From: Diploscapter coronatus | Taxonomy: Eukaryota; Nematoda; Chromadorea; Rhabditida; Rhabditidae | Assembly: GCA_964036155.1 (NCBI GenBank) | Contig: OZ038423.1 | Span: 40,811,249-40,875,248, forward strand | DNA: 64,000 nucleotides | Direction: 5' to 3' | In this document: positions 40,030 through 51,300 of the stretch, in pieces | Layout: the number at the start of each line of letters is the position of its first letter | Numbering within the stretch: position 1 is the first letter of the stretch | Translations under genes and position numbers: made by a program | The notes under the pieces: generated by a model | What the model saw: only the letters and a program-made list of their open reading frames with translations | Told to the model about the DNA's origin: nothing | The model's database searches: none

Positions 40030-41230
40030 CACGGCCTTATGAACAACTCTATGTGCTTTCGTGCGTCCTGTGATTACGCTTGAAGAAAAACAAAGTCTGC
40101 GAAAATGGAAAGAAGCTGAATGAATGACCGTTCAAAATGAACGCATGAAAACGGAAAATTATTTCGTTCAATTTAGAGACCGCCAGCCATTTTGCCAAAT
40201 TCATTCTGGTACCATGTTTTCTACATTTTTCAGGGTCTGAGGTGCCCCTCTAAACATCCCCACCGAAAAAACCGCGAAAAAATACGTCACTGATGAAAAA
40301 ATTGATAAAATTTAACGCGAAAAAACGGAAAAATCGCTCCTTTTCGTGGACAAGGGAAAGGGGCGTGGTTTATCTGCAAAAGACACTATGCCGCTCGCTT
40401 CCCCCTTTCTTTCTCTGCCTTTAGGGATCTTTTTCTCTGCACTCTTTCATTTCAGCATTGGCTTCTTTTATATTTTCGTGAATTATCAGGATCTCAGTTG
40501 CTCTACGCAGGATTTTTCTGATTTTTTCACCGAAGACGGACAATTGACCAACTAATCAAAATATCAAATAAAAACATATGTGCCTTTCAAAATATGCCTA
40601 CAGTGGTCAAATTTAGTAAAGACAAAAAAATGCTCATTTTGAAATTAATTTTAAAAATATTTTTTGATAAAATTTCGATTTTCTCTTTTGAATAGCATAA
40701 TTAGGGAGTATCAAATTTTATTTTAGTCAAGTTTCCAGATGATTTCAACGATCCTCTGTCGAGATACAGTACTGCAAAGGCGAGCATCTATTATTGCCTC
40801 GAAAAAATTTGCTCTACGCAGGATTTTTCTAATTTTTAAATATGTTGTACATTTCAACTAGATGTACCGATTCATCAAAAAAAATTAAATGTGCCTTTTT
40901 TATAACTCGAAATATTAGCATTGCTATAATTTGACGCGCAATTGCGGACTTTTTTCGCACCCCGATCAATAAATCGATATCACCACGTGAAAGAGCGGTA
41001 TCGAATTGTATAGTAGGTACCGATAAATTATTAAAAACAAAAATAAAACAAAAAAAATCGGCGATAATCGAAAGGGCTATCAACTATGGACACTTTTGAA
41101 TCAAGTGAAAGGGGCGGGGCTTGGCGGTCCCTAGTTCAATTGCAAAAATCTGCGCGATCGCACGGAAATGCAATGGCGCAGCAAGACTGCAGATGGGCGG
41201 GGCTAGATCCTAACCATACATAAGGCCGTG
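40030..41230. mobile_element. Imperfect inverted-repeat element of about 1.2 kb upstream of NIPP1
   Basis: Two pairs of inverted arms are nested: CACGGCCTTATG at 40030-40041 against CATAAGGCCGTG at 41219-41230, and GTTCAATTTAGAGACCGCCAGCC-like sequence at 40166-40188 against GGCTTGGCGGTCCCTAGTTC at 41118-41137. Inside, the 20-mer GCTCTACGCAGGATTTTTCT occurs twice in direct orientation (40500-40519 and 40811-40830). No open frame resembles a transposase. I read it as a decayed non-autonomous element; some of the arms could instead be chance or promoter-related. Confidence 0.5.
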
Positions 41231-41970
41231 GGCAAAGTCGCTTTCTTCATTTTCGTTATTTGTATGCATCTCCTATATGAATATTATTCTTCCATACTTC
41301 TAAAATACTTTATTCAAATGCATCTAGCCAAAATAAATATTTTTGTATGTAGAACTAAGCCAAAATAATACTTTTAGGACGATTATTGTGAGATCGAATA
41401 TATTTCACACGGGAAAAAGTAGCATAAATGTTCACAGGATTTTTAATTAGAAAAGTTCTAAAATAAAAACTCGAATAAATTATGCAAACATTTGTGCACT
41501 AAAGATCAAATATAAATTTGGCGGAAGTGAACGAATACAGAGGAAATCCTTACGAATACAACCGAGTTTGGACCTATTTGATTGAGAGAATTCAGACAAC
41601 AATTATCACTAGAAAACATTCAAGTGAATGATCTATTCGTTACTCAAAATGCAAAAATAAGTAGGACTAAAATGGGCAAAGCAGATTAGAACACTGACAC
41701 GCAGTAATTCAATTGCACATGGCTAAAATTGGTTCGAATATTCAAGAGATTATTTGTTTACTCTAAATGACTTTGAAATCTCTTCACAACACCGGGATAA
41801 TCGAGTTATCACTAGAGATCAATCGAGTAGAAATTTGAATAAATAGGTGTATCTGCTAAAATAAATTACGTTTTGTGACCAAGTACGATCAAAAAGAAGT
41901 ATTGTTGAACGATCTGAAAATATGGAGGCTCTTCAGGCTTATTCAATTGAAAATGCCATCAGTTTTGCAT

Positions 41971-43956
41971 TTATTTGCCGAAAGGAAGGAACCCTTTGAT
42001 GCTCTCGAAGGCTCCAGTGGCCATGGCCTTTGCCTTGTCCACCTGCTCAGTCAACCCCAACTGCCCAATGATAGAATCATCCTCTTGATTCATCGCTGCT
42101 GCCAGCTCCTAAAGCAATAATAATTTTGCTAAAGTAGAAACTTTTATTATTGTGCACATCTTCTTGCAAATGTTAAGATATGAAAAAAGTCTATTTTGAA
42201 AATTTCGATTCAGCTAGTTTCCTTGTCAATTAATTCTCTGATATATATATAATGACGATTATCTTCGTTTAACATCAACAGGCACTGATGCTGATGAAAT
42301 AATATGTGAAGTAAAATGACTTCTTAAGAAGATGCTTCATGAAGTTTCTCATTAGGGCGAAGTGATTTTAACTATTGACTGGTATTATTTTGGAATAGCA
42401 GACCGTGCAAATTTTCCGAATTTTAGTTTTCATTCAAGTTTAGAGCGCTAATACAATAATTAATCTGTTAAGATCAGCTTCAAAACCAATAATTTTGCAT
42501 CCCAATAATGATAGGATTCAATTCTCTGAAAATTATTCTAAACTTTCAATGTAACACCAAAATTATAGAAAGAAAGTTCGCCTTCGCATTTAAATTTAGA
42601 GCTCTTTGCATATCTGATGGTTTGCAAGAGAGACCAAAATGTTCGTGAGTTCCCCCACTACTTCATTCCTCCTTATCTCTTGCATCTTTCAACGAGTTTC
42701 ATTCATTATCTAATTAGTACGTCATAAATTCCATAAATTATTTCCCTGTTGAAAAAATCAGGAATCTGTGCTCTCTCTCTCTTTCTCGATTTCTGCCGAG
42801 TTCATGATGTTTCTCTTCGTCACTGCCTCATTCTCTGTTAGACACCCATTTCTTTTTTCCCTTTCTCCTATTTTTCCTGCCCTTTACTTTCTCCTTTCCA
42901 TTCCTTCCTTTCACTCTTTTCTCCTTCTCCAGAATCCCAAAGTCATTGTTGCATTTTTGAGTGCAAAAATTATAGTTGCTGTTACCAACAATGGACGGGC
43001 AGTCGTTGGAAATCGAAAGGTTAACGTTCAACTTGACAAGATTCTTGTTTGAATGAAGATGAACGAATTTTTCACTCAAAGAAACGTGAGTGATAAGATA
43101 AGGATTATGATTATACTCTCTCAAAGGTGAGTACAATCGTATGAAAAGAGAAGGATAAATTTTGGAAGAAATATGCGTAGCCATTACACTCACACGCTCG
43201 CGGGTGAAAAAGATTGAAATCCTAAAATAAGCGCTGAATCGAAATTTCCCTAGACATTTTAGTGAATATGCGAAACATTGAATAATTCATGAGTACAAAT
43301 GAGCAGATGAGATTGTAACATCTCTATACTCCTCTTCATGATCAATTCAGATGCTTTATTTATTTCTATAAGATTTGCCGTATCATAATTTGTAAATGGT
43401 ATTCATTTTTATAGGGAGGAACAGCGTAAAATTATGATTTTAGCAATTACGACTGCAAGGAAAAATACAAATTTCAGTCAAACCAACCTCAGGGGTCTTT
43501 CTGGAAGAGCCGATTCTGCCTTCTGTGAATTCGATGCCTTGGTCTTCCTTCTTCTTGATGTTATACTTGTCTCGAACATTCTGTCTCATTTTCTCTCTTT
43601 CCACCTCCATCTTTCTGTGCTTCTCCTTTCTTCGTTCTTCCTGCTCAAGACGCGCAGCGATAACCTGCAAAGGTAATCTCTCAATGAACCTGATAACAGA
43701 GAGGTTCTTCGTCAAATATAATCTTCTTCAGTGTTATCTACCGGATTTCTCGGAGATTATGTCACATGATCAGCCGGTATTTTTAGAAGGGGAATTAGTT
43801 TTTAACAGTTTCAAATGAGATGCTCTAAATTTCGCTAACCTCCGGATCCTCTCCTCCCTCCGTCTTCTCGCCGTTGTTGTCTCCACCCATTCCAAGACTC
43901 CCAGTCACTTCGTTCAGCTGATTCCCCACCATCTGCTTCATCAGAAAGCCCGCCAT
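41971..43956 (-). CDS. cpx-1: Complexin
   Basis: Cytosolic neuronal protein that binds assembled SNARE complexes and clamps or promotes synaptic vesicle fusion. Three exons, 43956-43840, 43664-43488 and 42108-41971, give 143 residues, the length I recall for C. elegans CPX-1. The start MAGFLMKQMVGNQLNEVTG is typical of invertebrate complexins. The accessory and central SNARE-binding helices are visible in EERRKEKHRKMEVEREKMRQ followed by NVRDKYNIKKKE. The C-terminus TEQVDKAKAMATGAFESIKG, then FLPFGK, is the amphipathic membrane-curvature-sensing segment. There is no CAAX box, so membrane binding would rely on this helix. Intron 2 is large (43487-42109, 1,379 nt). Identification is firm. Confidence 0.96.
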
Positions 43957-45399
43957 CTTGTCGCTTCTCGAGAACGCCTCGCTTCAAATCTGAAAGCTGC
44001 AGTTTTGTATGGGAGGAATGGAATTATCCGGCTGAGCAGACAGAATTCAGAACTGCGGAATGCAGAGCAGAGAGGTGGGAATTCACGAGGTTTGCGTGGA
44101 AAGATCGAGGAATTGAATGAGAGTGGAATGGGAATGGGAATGAGAATGGGAATGGAAGGGAAGGAAGGGGCTGAATCGACTGAAGGGGAGGGAGAAATTG
44201 AAAACGACTGAAATGTGCAGAAGAAGCTGCTTGGAGAGGAAAGGGGAGGAGAACTAGGGGCTGAATCGATGGTTGAATGCGGCAGATGAAGGAGAAAGGG
44301 GAGACGAGCAGAGGCAAAACAGAAGAAGAAGAAGAAGAGAACTCTCGGGGGATGCAGAAATGTGCAAGGAAACGAGACACCCCACTGCGGGTAATTAGCC
44401 GAAAGACAAGAATGAGACGATATTTTCGAAGAAAACATAAATTTGTTGAATAACATTTTCTCTAGTGACCGTAGAGAATTTATAAGAACACCCAATAATC
44501 TCCCAATTTACAAACTACAGACACAAAAATAATGACTCAAATCGAAATAAAATTTAGCGTGACAAATCTGGTGCGATAGTAAATGGGTCCATTTCGGGTA
44601 GGAGAGTGGTGATTTGCACCTCATAATAAGAGAGACATGACCTGTCAGTGATAAGCAGGGCTTTTCGAGTATTTGATCACTCGTCATTAGAATGCCTTCT
44701 TCAAAAATAGATAATACGCTCATTTTAGGGGTCATAAAAGTGAAACAAGACGCCACTTTTCAATCCATCCACAACTCAAGAAATCAAATTCGATGACTTG
44801 CTGACAGTTAGAAATTTGTAACTCATTCAACAAAGCAGGTTAAAAAGCAACATCACTTGCTACAATTATTCTGCTTAGGTTGTATCACACGTGAGGTGCC
44901 TAAATGCACCTAAACTAAATTGTGCATTTAAAGTGTCTAATTCAACAGTAGCGATCATAAGTTTTGCATTGTCACTTTATCGTGCTGGAAATTAATTTTT
45001 TAAAAGAGATACATAAAGATGAAGTTTGTACAAATGTTGAGAATGCTTAGTCATGAATGTCTTCCTAGTTTCGGTCGAATCAACTCACAATAGTTCATTT
45101 ACAATAGAAACTTCAACAGAATAAAAACTATATCGTAAAGCTAACTTAGATCGCTGCTGTTTATTTGCAAAAATTATCTAAGATGGTGTCCCAACAAAAT
45201 CCAATAATCTTCAAATCTATTTTGTAAATTTAAAAGAATTTATTTTTAAATAAATAAACTTTGATGAATAATTAATGCATATCGCATGATCAAGAAATCA
45301 AACCCGTTGTATTTGGCGAAGGCGAAGTTGAGGAGTGCCTTGGTGGCTCGTTCGATGCATCGTTCCATTTCTCCCGAGTTGCTGTGTCGATTGCAGATG
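43957..45399. other. Upstream region of complexin and 3' flank of IER3IP1
   Basis: No gene supported. A GGAATG hexamer-like repeat lies at 44124-44160 within a purine-rich tract running to about 44,345. The 184-codon minus-strand frame at 44495-43941 is the complement of this purine-rich tract (Ser/Phe/Pro-rich) and overlaps the complexin start in another frame, so I do not count it as a gene. The complexin promoter and leader should lie here. Confidence 0.6.
44124..44160. repeat. GGAATG short tandem repeat
   Basis: Five to six slightly varied copies of GGAATG within a purine-rich stretch about 170 bp upstream of the complexin start codon. Confidence 0.8.
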
Positions 45400-46423
45400 T
45401 CACCCGAGCAGAAGTTTGAACACGATCACCAGAATGTTTATCGGAATTAGAGGCACTGAAAGTTGATTTTGGAACATTGGAAGTTGAAATCGTGAAGAAA
45501 GAAATAGTAGTTGTAATTAAAAACTAAAAAGTAGATCATTCACAGACCTGCATTGAACATCGATCTTTTTTATGAAAAAATAAAAATTTTCTGATCGAAA
45601 AATCGCAAAAATCCGTCGCTCAAAACACATTTTCAGAAACGAAATAGCGTTTGTGTTCTTTGAGCTTGAATATTTTGAGCTGATCTTTTGGCTGAGAAGC
45701 ACTTTATCAGATGTATCGTCGATCTAGACTAGGCCCTCTGTGACATTTTGGGTTTGGGGGGTACTCCCTTCCAAAATGTTTGGTTTCAAACTATATACCA
45801 CGTTTTTGCAAGAGAGGCGGAGCTTGGAGATCTAGTTTCAGTCATGGAGAAATTTTCAATCGCATTACAAGTTTGGTACGATTTTTTTGCTTCTTCAAAG
45901 TTGAATTTTCTTTTTCAAAATGATCGGTTACGCGGTATGTGAATCGTAATAAAAATCGAATAAATCCTGATCAGAGCTGAGACGAAGTTTCGACTTCGAC
46001 TTCGAAAGTCGAAACTTCGAGGGTTTTTGAGCCAACTTCGACTTCGAATTTGAAAATTTCAACTTCGTCTCAGCTCTGATCCTGATCGTGCGGAAGCATT
46101 TTCAACTTTGCGAGCATATAAGAAGTATAAAAATATCTCTATCGCAGTTTCTTTCGTAGTTAAACATGAAAAACTATCCTCACTTCTCATGACAGTCTGA
46201 ACTGCGAGAATGAGACCGACGACCTGGTTCTTGACAGAGCTCTGAGACTCGAAGGAGTGGGGCGATACGGTCAGGCCGTACTGAAACAAGGATGCATTTT
46301 TGAACCAAAAAATAAAAATCTGATTTGAAATACCTTTTTGAGGAATCGATCCTTATGGAGCACGGCGATTCCATTCAAAACGAGCAGTGCAGCCTCGAGA
46401 AGTCCGTAGAACGAAAGAGCCAT
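45400..46423 (-). CDS. IER3IP1: IER3IP1 / Yos1 family ER-Golgi transport protein
   Basis: Small two-pass membrane protein of the ER and early Golgi, required for ER-to-Golgi traffic; in yeast Yos1 binds Yip1-Yif1. Three exons, 46423-46334, 46280-46184 and 45455-45400, encode 80 residues (human protein 82). N-terminal membrane segment FYGLLEAALLVLNGIAVLH, then KDRFLKKYG, a central SSVKNQVVGLILAVQTVMR matching human SQLMNLIRSVRTVMR, and a C-terminal membrane segment MPLIPINILVIVFKLLLG. The second intron (728 nt) carries a hairpin repeat at about 45966-46088. A 3' splice-like signal (GTTTCAG) ends 14 nt before the ATG. The start codon is 217 bp from that of the divergent SFT2 gene. Confidence 0.94.
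45966..46088. repeat. Hairpin repeat in IER3IP1 intron 2
   Basis: Arms containing GATCAGAGCTGAGACGAAGT on the left and its near-perfect reverse complement on the right (46062-46082) enclose TTCGAC/GTCGAA short repeats that also self-pair. The whole 120 bp could fold into one long stem. Probably a small foldback element. Confidence 0.75.
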
Positions 46424-46640
46424 TTTCGGACAAGTTGCTGAAACTGAACAAATCCAGAAAATTCAAGAAAATGAATGAAAATGGAGAAAATCGGTCCAAC
46501 GCAACGGAATTGGCGAAGGAGCACATCGAAAGTTCCTTCATTTCTTTTTGCACTCGATTGATTGTGAATCATTTGACTGCATTTTATTTTAACGCTATTT
46601 TTCATTCTGTTCTTTGATTTTATATCTTGTTTTTGTAGCA
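46424..46640. promoter_or_regulatory. Shared divergent promoter region of IER3IP1 and SFT2
   Basis: Only 217 bp separate the two start codons, which face opposite ways. Both ends carry a 3' splice-like signal next to the ATG (CTGAAAC on the IER3IP1 side, TTTTTGTAG on the SFT2 side), so transcription probably starts within the roughly 200 bp between them. I see no clear TATA box. Confidence 0.55.
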
Positions 46641-47946
46641 ATGTTTGGAAGTATGCGTCGGAACGACAGCGGCAGCGCCCTGCCAAATGATGACTTGCAG
46701 GCTCAGTCAAGTAGCATCACAAATCCACTGCCTGCGCAGGTATAGTTTTTGAGAGGTGGCTCGAACAGTGCTTTAGCTTGTCCAGTGTCTTTTTCTTCAG
46801 GAAAAATTAATTAAATTTTATCCTTTTATTATTTTAAAATTATTTCTTACTGAAAAAATCGGAAAAGAAAAAAATTCTGACAATCCTATCAGATAATAGT
46901 TTTGAAGAATTTATTGTGAAGTTTTGAAGAATGACTTTTGAATCAAATTATAGGAGAATTGACAGAACAAGACACCGCGACACAAGAAGCAAAACACTGT
47001 TGAAATTTTGGTTTACATTGGGAATCAGATTCGGCGTAATAACTAATTTTCCGAAACTTTTCAAAATCACAACTAAGCTGGGATGACATTTTTCAATAAA
47101 TATGGAACAGTTTTAATATGGGTTGTTCCTACAAAAATTATTTCAACCGATATTGGCACATAATTTCCTGAATCAATATTCCACCTCTTACTTGATTATC
47201 AACTACTTCATAAAAGAAATTCACATATCATTTTCCAGACAACGAGCTTGTCATGGGAAACGCGAATTCAGTGGTTCGTCTCCTTCATGTCCCTGTCCAT
47301 TATTTCTTCTTTCTGTGTAAGTACTTGATACATTGCTGAATCAGAAATATAGAAACTAGCTTGATACCGATAAAATATGAAAATACTAAATAATCGCCCT
47401 TTCTTTATTAAAAATGTTCACCAAGTATCAGAAATATATTTCACATATCACTTGAATGATCAAGAAGTTTATTTACCATTAGCTTGGAAGTTATGCTAGA
47501 AATAGAAATGAACTGAATTTTCAAAGTTCAGGCGAGTTATCTACTGGTACTGACAAAAGTAACGGGTTTTTGTATTATGACCAGCATTAGTGCCGTTCTA
47601 TCACTAGCGAGCACTTTGTTTCTAATGGGCCCGGTTGAGCAGGTCAAGAAAATGTTCCACAAAACGCGGTGGTTGGCTTCTACAGCCTATTTGGTCTGTA
47701 TCGTGATGGCTATTATATCAGGTATCGAAAATAGTTTGAACAAAACCCTTAACTCATTCACATAACTATAGGACTTGTTCTGAAAAACACGGCACTTGCA
47801 ATCATTTTCACCGTCGGTCAATATGCGGCTATGCTCTATTATTCTCTATCCTACATTCCTTACGCACGGTACGCAAAATCTTATAGTAATTTATTTTATT
47901 AGAAATTTGTAGAGAAATGCTGAATAAGCTCCTCTGTTGTTGGTGA
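46641..47946 (+). CDS. SFT2D: SFT2-domain vesicle transport protein
   Basis: Four-helix membrane protein of the Golgi/endosome system, involved in retrograde fusion at the Golgi. Five exons, 46641-46739, 47239-47316, 47532-47721, 47772-47868 and 47913-47946, encode 165 residues (human SFT2D1/2 about 160). The conserved start of the domain is SLSWETRIQWFVSFMSLSII; then a helix around FCIMTSISAVLSLASTLFLM, the loop GPVEQVKKMFHKTRW, a third helix in ASTAYLVCIVMAIISG, and the last in NTALAIIFTVGQYAAMLYYS ending LSYIPYAR. The short C-terminal tail ends LLCCW. The acceptor-like TTTTTGTAG ends 2 nt before the ATG. All phases join. Confidence 0.94.
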
Positions 47947-48391
47947 TTCGTCCGATTCAATTACATGCTCAATTTGTGACAATTTCTCCGACAGCATTGC
48001 ATATGTTCAATTGGTGCCAAATATTCCTACTTACATTGCAGAATCTACACTATTTATTTGAGAAAAATTAGGCTTCTTGGAAATTCTATCAATGGCAATT
48101 CATACACCATTCATTTGGAAGTTCATGCAGATTTCCCCTTTATCAGAAAAAAATTGTTCTAAAAAATGCATTGAATGTTCATTTGTATTGTATGAAACTT
48201 TCCAAGAACCTGAAAAATTAACTTTGAAAAATTCCAGATCTCAAAATGTAAATATGTATTCGTAACTTTATTATTTGAGATTATTTTATTTTAACTCGCA
48301 TAAAAGTTATTTGGAAAAGCCATACAGGAGCAGATTCACGCAAATAAATTATAAAAACATGCACATTATAAAGAAAAAAGATATCGAAAAT

Positions 48392-51300
48392 TTAAATTCC
48401 ACCATAAACTTCGACGGCATAATTGACCCTGTCTCTGAGCTGAGCCTGTAACAAGCTCTGCTCCATGACTCCAATCTGCACATTCATTCGTTCGATTTCC
48501 TCTTCCAATTTTGCAACTGCTTGCTTGATTTTCACCATTGGTGCTGAAATTTCTCGGAAATTATTTACGTTGTTTTTCTGAATATTTTGACCTCCATCGC
48601 TTGTCTTTGCTCCTTGTTCTTCGATTTGCTGCTTTAGTTGATCGATGTCTTCAGATATTCTCTGCAGAGTTTCCGTTCTCTCACTGACTCCTCCAGAGGC
48701 GGCTCTGCGAATTGTCATACATCAATTGTTTATTTGTCTGCCAAACAGACTTGTATCTTTCCCTCATTTCTGCTCGTTTGTCCTGCACCTGCTTGAATTT
48801 CGACAGCAGTCCTCCCATTTGCATATTCAGACTCTTCTCTCGTGTTTCAATTCTTTCCAGTGTTTTCTGTAGTTCGCCTGCCATCTGAAATATAGATAGT
48901 ATCAATTAGATCTCAATCAGATCTGGGTGAAAATTCTGAATTCGGACAAAAGTGGGAATGTTCACGCTTCCATTCTCTTTCCAAAAATGCCACTTTGCAA
49001 TGCGAGAAAAGGGGTTTTCGTAGGCTTGAATGTAGCTTAGTTCGGTCCTTTATAATTTGGAACGATCTCACATTTTCCAGCTCGGGGTTCAGTTTTTCGA
49101 CGAGAGATGCCAACGTCTTGCTCATCTGATTCATTTGTTCCAAGTGAAGTCGCCAGTCCTATTATTTAGTTTAGGACTTTTATTTTATCATCTTATCAGA
49201 CCTTTGCATCCTGTCGTAGAGTAATCTTCAGCAGTGGAGTAACTCTTTCGACTTCTTGTTTCCAGGTGAATGCATCTGTGTCGCTCTTCAGAATGGCCTG
49301 CATAGGATTCTCTTGCTAAACAGTAATAATCTTTGTTAGCACGAATTGTGAATCAGGAATGGGTCGGAATTAACATTCTGAAAAGCTGAAATCAAAATGG
49401 CCTCGAAAAATTTTCGGAATGTAAAACCGAAATTCCAACCCATCATCTACTGATGCATTGTGTTTTATTACTGTATTCTGGGTTGGAACCGCCAAATCGA
49501 CCAGTAGCGCATCCTCGTCATCATCGACCACGTAGTCAGGCTCGTCTTCTTCGATCTAAAATCGTAGATTTCATGAAAAATAAGTGATTTATGTGTATTA
49601 GTCTTGCATCATTGTTGCTATGTTTATCCTCATCTTCATCTACATGAACGTCATCGTCTTCGACTGGAGGTGGAACCATTCTGAAAAAGAGATGGATAAA
49701 TATCAACATATTGAAATTCTTACTTTTCCCAATGGAAGCTCTCATGTTGTAATGCCAGGTCAGCTAGATGGTCCAGTACGAAAAGTGCATGTTCTCCAGC
49801 GCCAGGCTTCAGTTTATTGGCTGGGAAGTCAGGTGTAATTCCCTGAAATTGAATTGAAATTATGTCATTTTTGCGCAATTCGGGACTAAATTTTTGATGC
49901 AATATTTTGGACTAATTTTTGGCGGAAAATTGCATAAGAGTTAACCAAATTTCACGGTTGATGACGTTCTCGCCAGTCTTGTGTCGATGGCTAGCGATTT
50001 CTCGTCCACTAACTCACTCATCCAGCTTCATGTCAGAGTGTTTCGCTTTATTCGAACCGCCTCTCGACTGCCTCGGTCATTCAGTCCTGCATCCCTGCCG
50101 AGATTTTATCTGTTTGCTGTATTTCATCCTTTCCCTCGTAAGCTGCTAGCCAAAAATGTTTCCTTTGCTTATGTCGTTTTTCTTTCACAAGATGAGGAAC
50201 CCCTTCCTTCTCGTTTTCAGCTTAGCCCGAATCCTCGAATTGAGTGATTCAGTCAGTCTGGAGGAAGAGGGGCGAGGAGCGGGTTTGCATCTTTCGCAGA
50301 TCGACATCGGGGAGGCTAGGCGACGTAAAGCTGCCCTCCAACAGTTGGCTAATTCCACATTTCTTGTTTCACTTCATCATTATTGCTAATTTATTTCAAC
50401 CTACAAAATAACACTTTTCCATTCTTCAGCAGTAATTTGTTTACGTTATTACTTCAAGCAGACGCAGATATTTATCACTGAATGGCTTTTATGTTATAGT
50501 TTCTGTATGAAAGAGTGAAAATTGCTAACAAATTCTTGTCTGCAATCAAGGATGTACGGATGGCTTTCTGAGATTTTCGGAATGAAACAGAATATTCCGT
50601 ACACCCCTGTCTACAGTGACGAGCAAAAGCCTGGAATCAAACATGGCTTTTAAAAGGCAGTGTAAAATCATTTATCAAGAACGAATCTTTGTAAAATTGA
50701 ATTATTTGTAAGCCTATAGAGTTCCTTACATGTATGCAAAGTTTCATAATGATTCGTTCATGAAAATTGGCTTCATGCACCATGCTAAAATTTAAGTCTG
50801 GTTCCAAACTTTTGCTCGCCAATGTATCTAAAATCTGAAATTTATGAAGAAGAAGTTTAATCTTTACTCCCACTCATAGAGAACTTTGATTCTTCCATCG
50901 TGTTTTTACACTATATGCATGAAGAATTCCTCGTGTCATTTCTTTAGTTTAAATATATTTAATGTGTATCTGAGGATAAATTGTATAGTTTTATACGCTA
51001 AACTAGGAAACACCTATGTATACGTTATAAAAATTCGTTTTTAGCGTATTCGATCTGATCTTGATAGGACTTATGAAGGACAAGGATAGATTGCTGTTGA
51101 TGGCCGTACAGTAGTTGGCATTTCGTTGAATCGACTGAATTCCTCAATCTAGTCGTTGGTGCATAGATGCGAATTGGTTTGCTTTGATTGTAGGAATTTC
51201 AACGCGATCCCCGACGTTTAGGTAAAAAATACAAAAGACTATGCGGCTTACTAATTGGATTTTTATTCGTCACGGCAATGCTATCAGCTCTAGCAGGTTG

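Noticed and set aside
43941..44495. Minus-strand 184-codon open frame
   Set aside because: It is Ser/Phe/Pro-rich from a purine-rich repeat tract and overlaps the real complexin start in another frame.
45286..45455. Open Ser/Thr-rich minus-strand frame over the last IER3IP1 exon and beyond
   Set aside because: A different frame in the same place gives the conserved IER3IP1 C-terminus with a stop; the Ser/Thr frame has no start or family.
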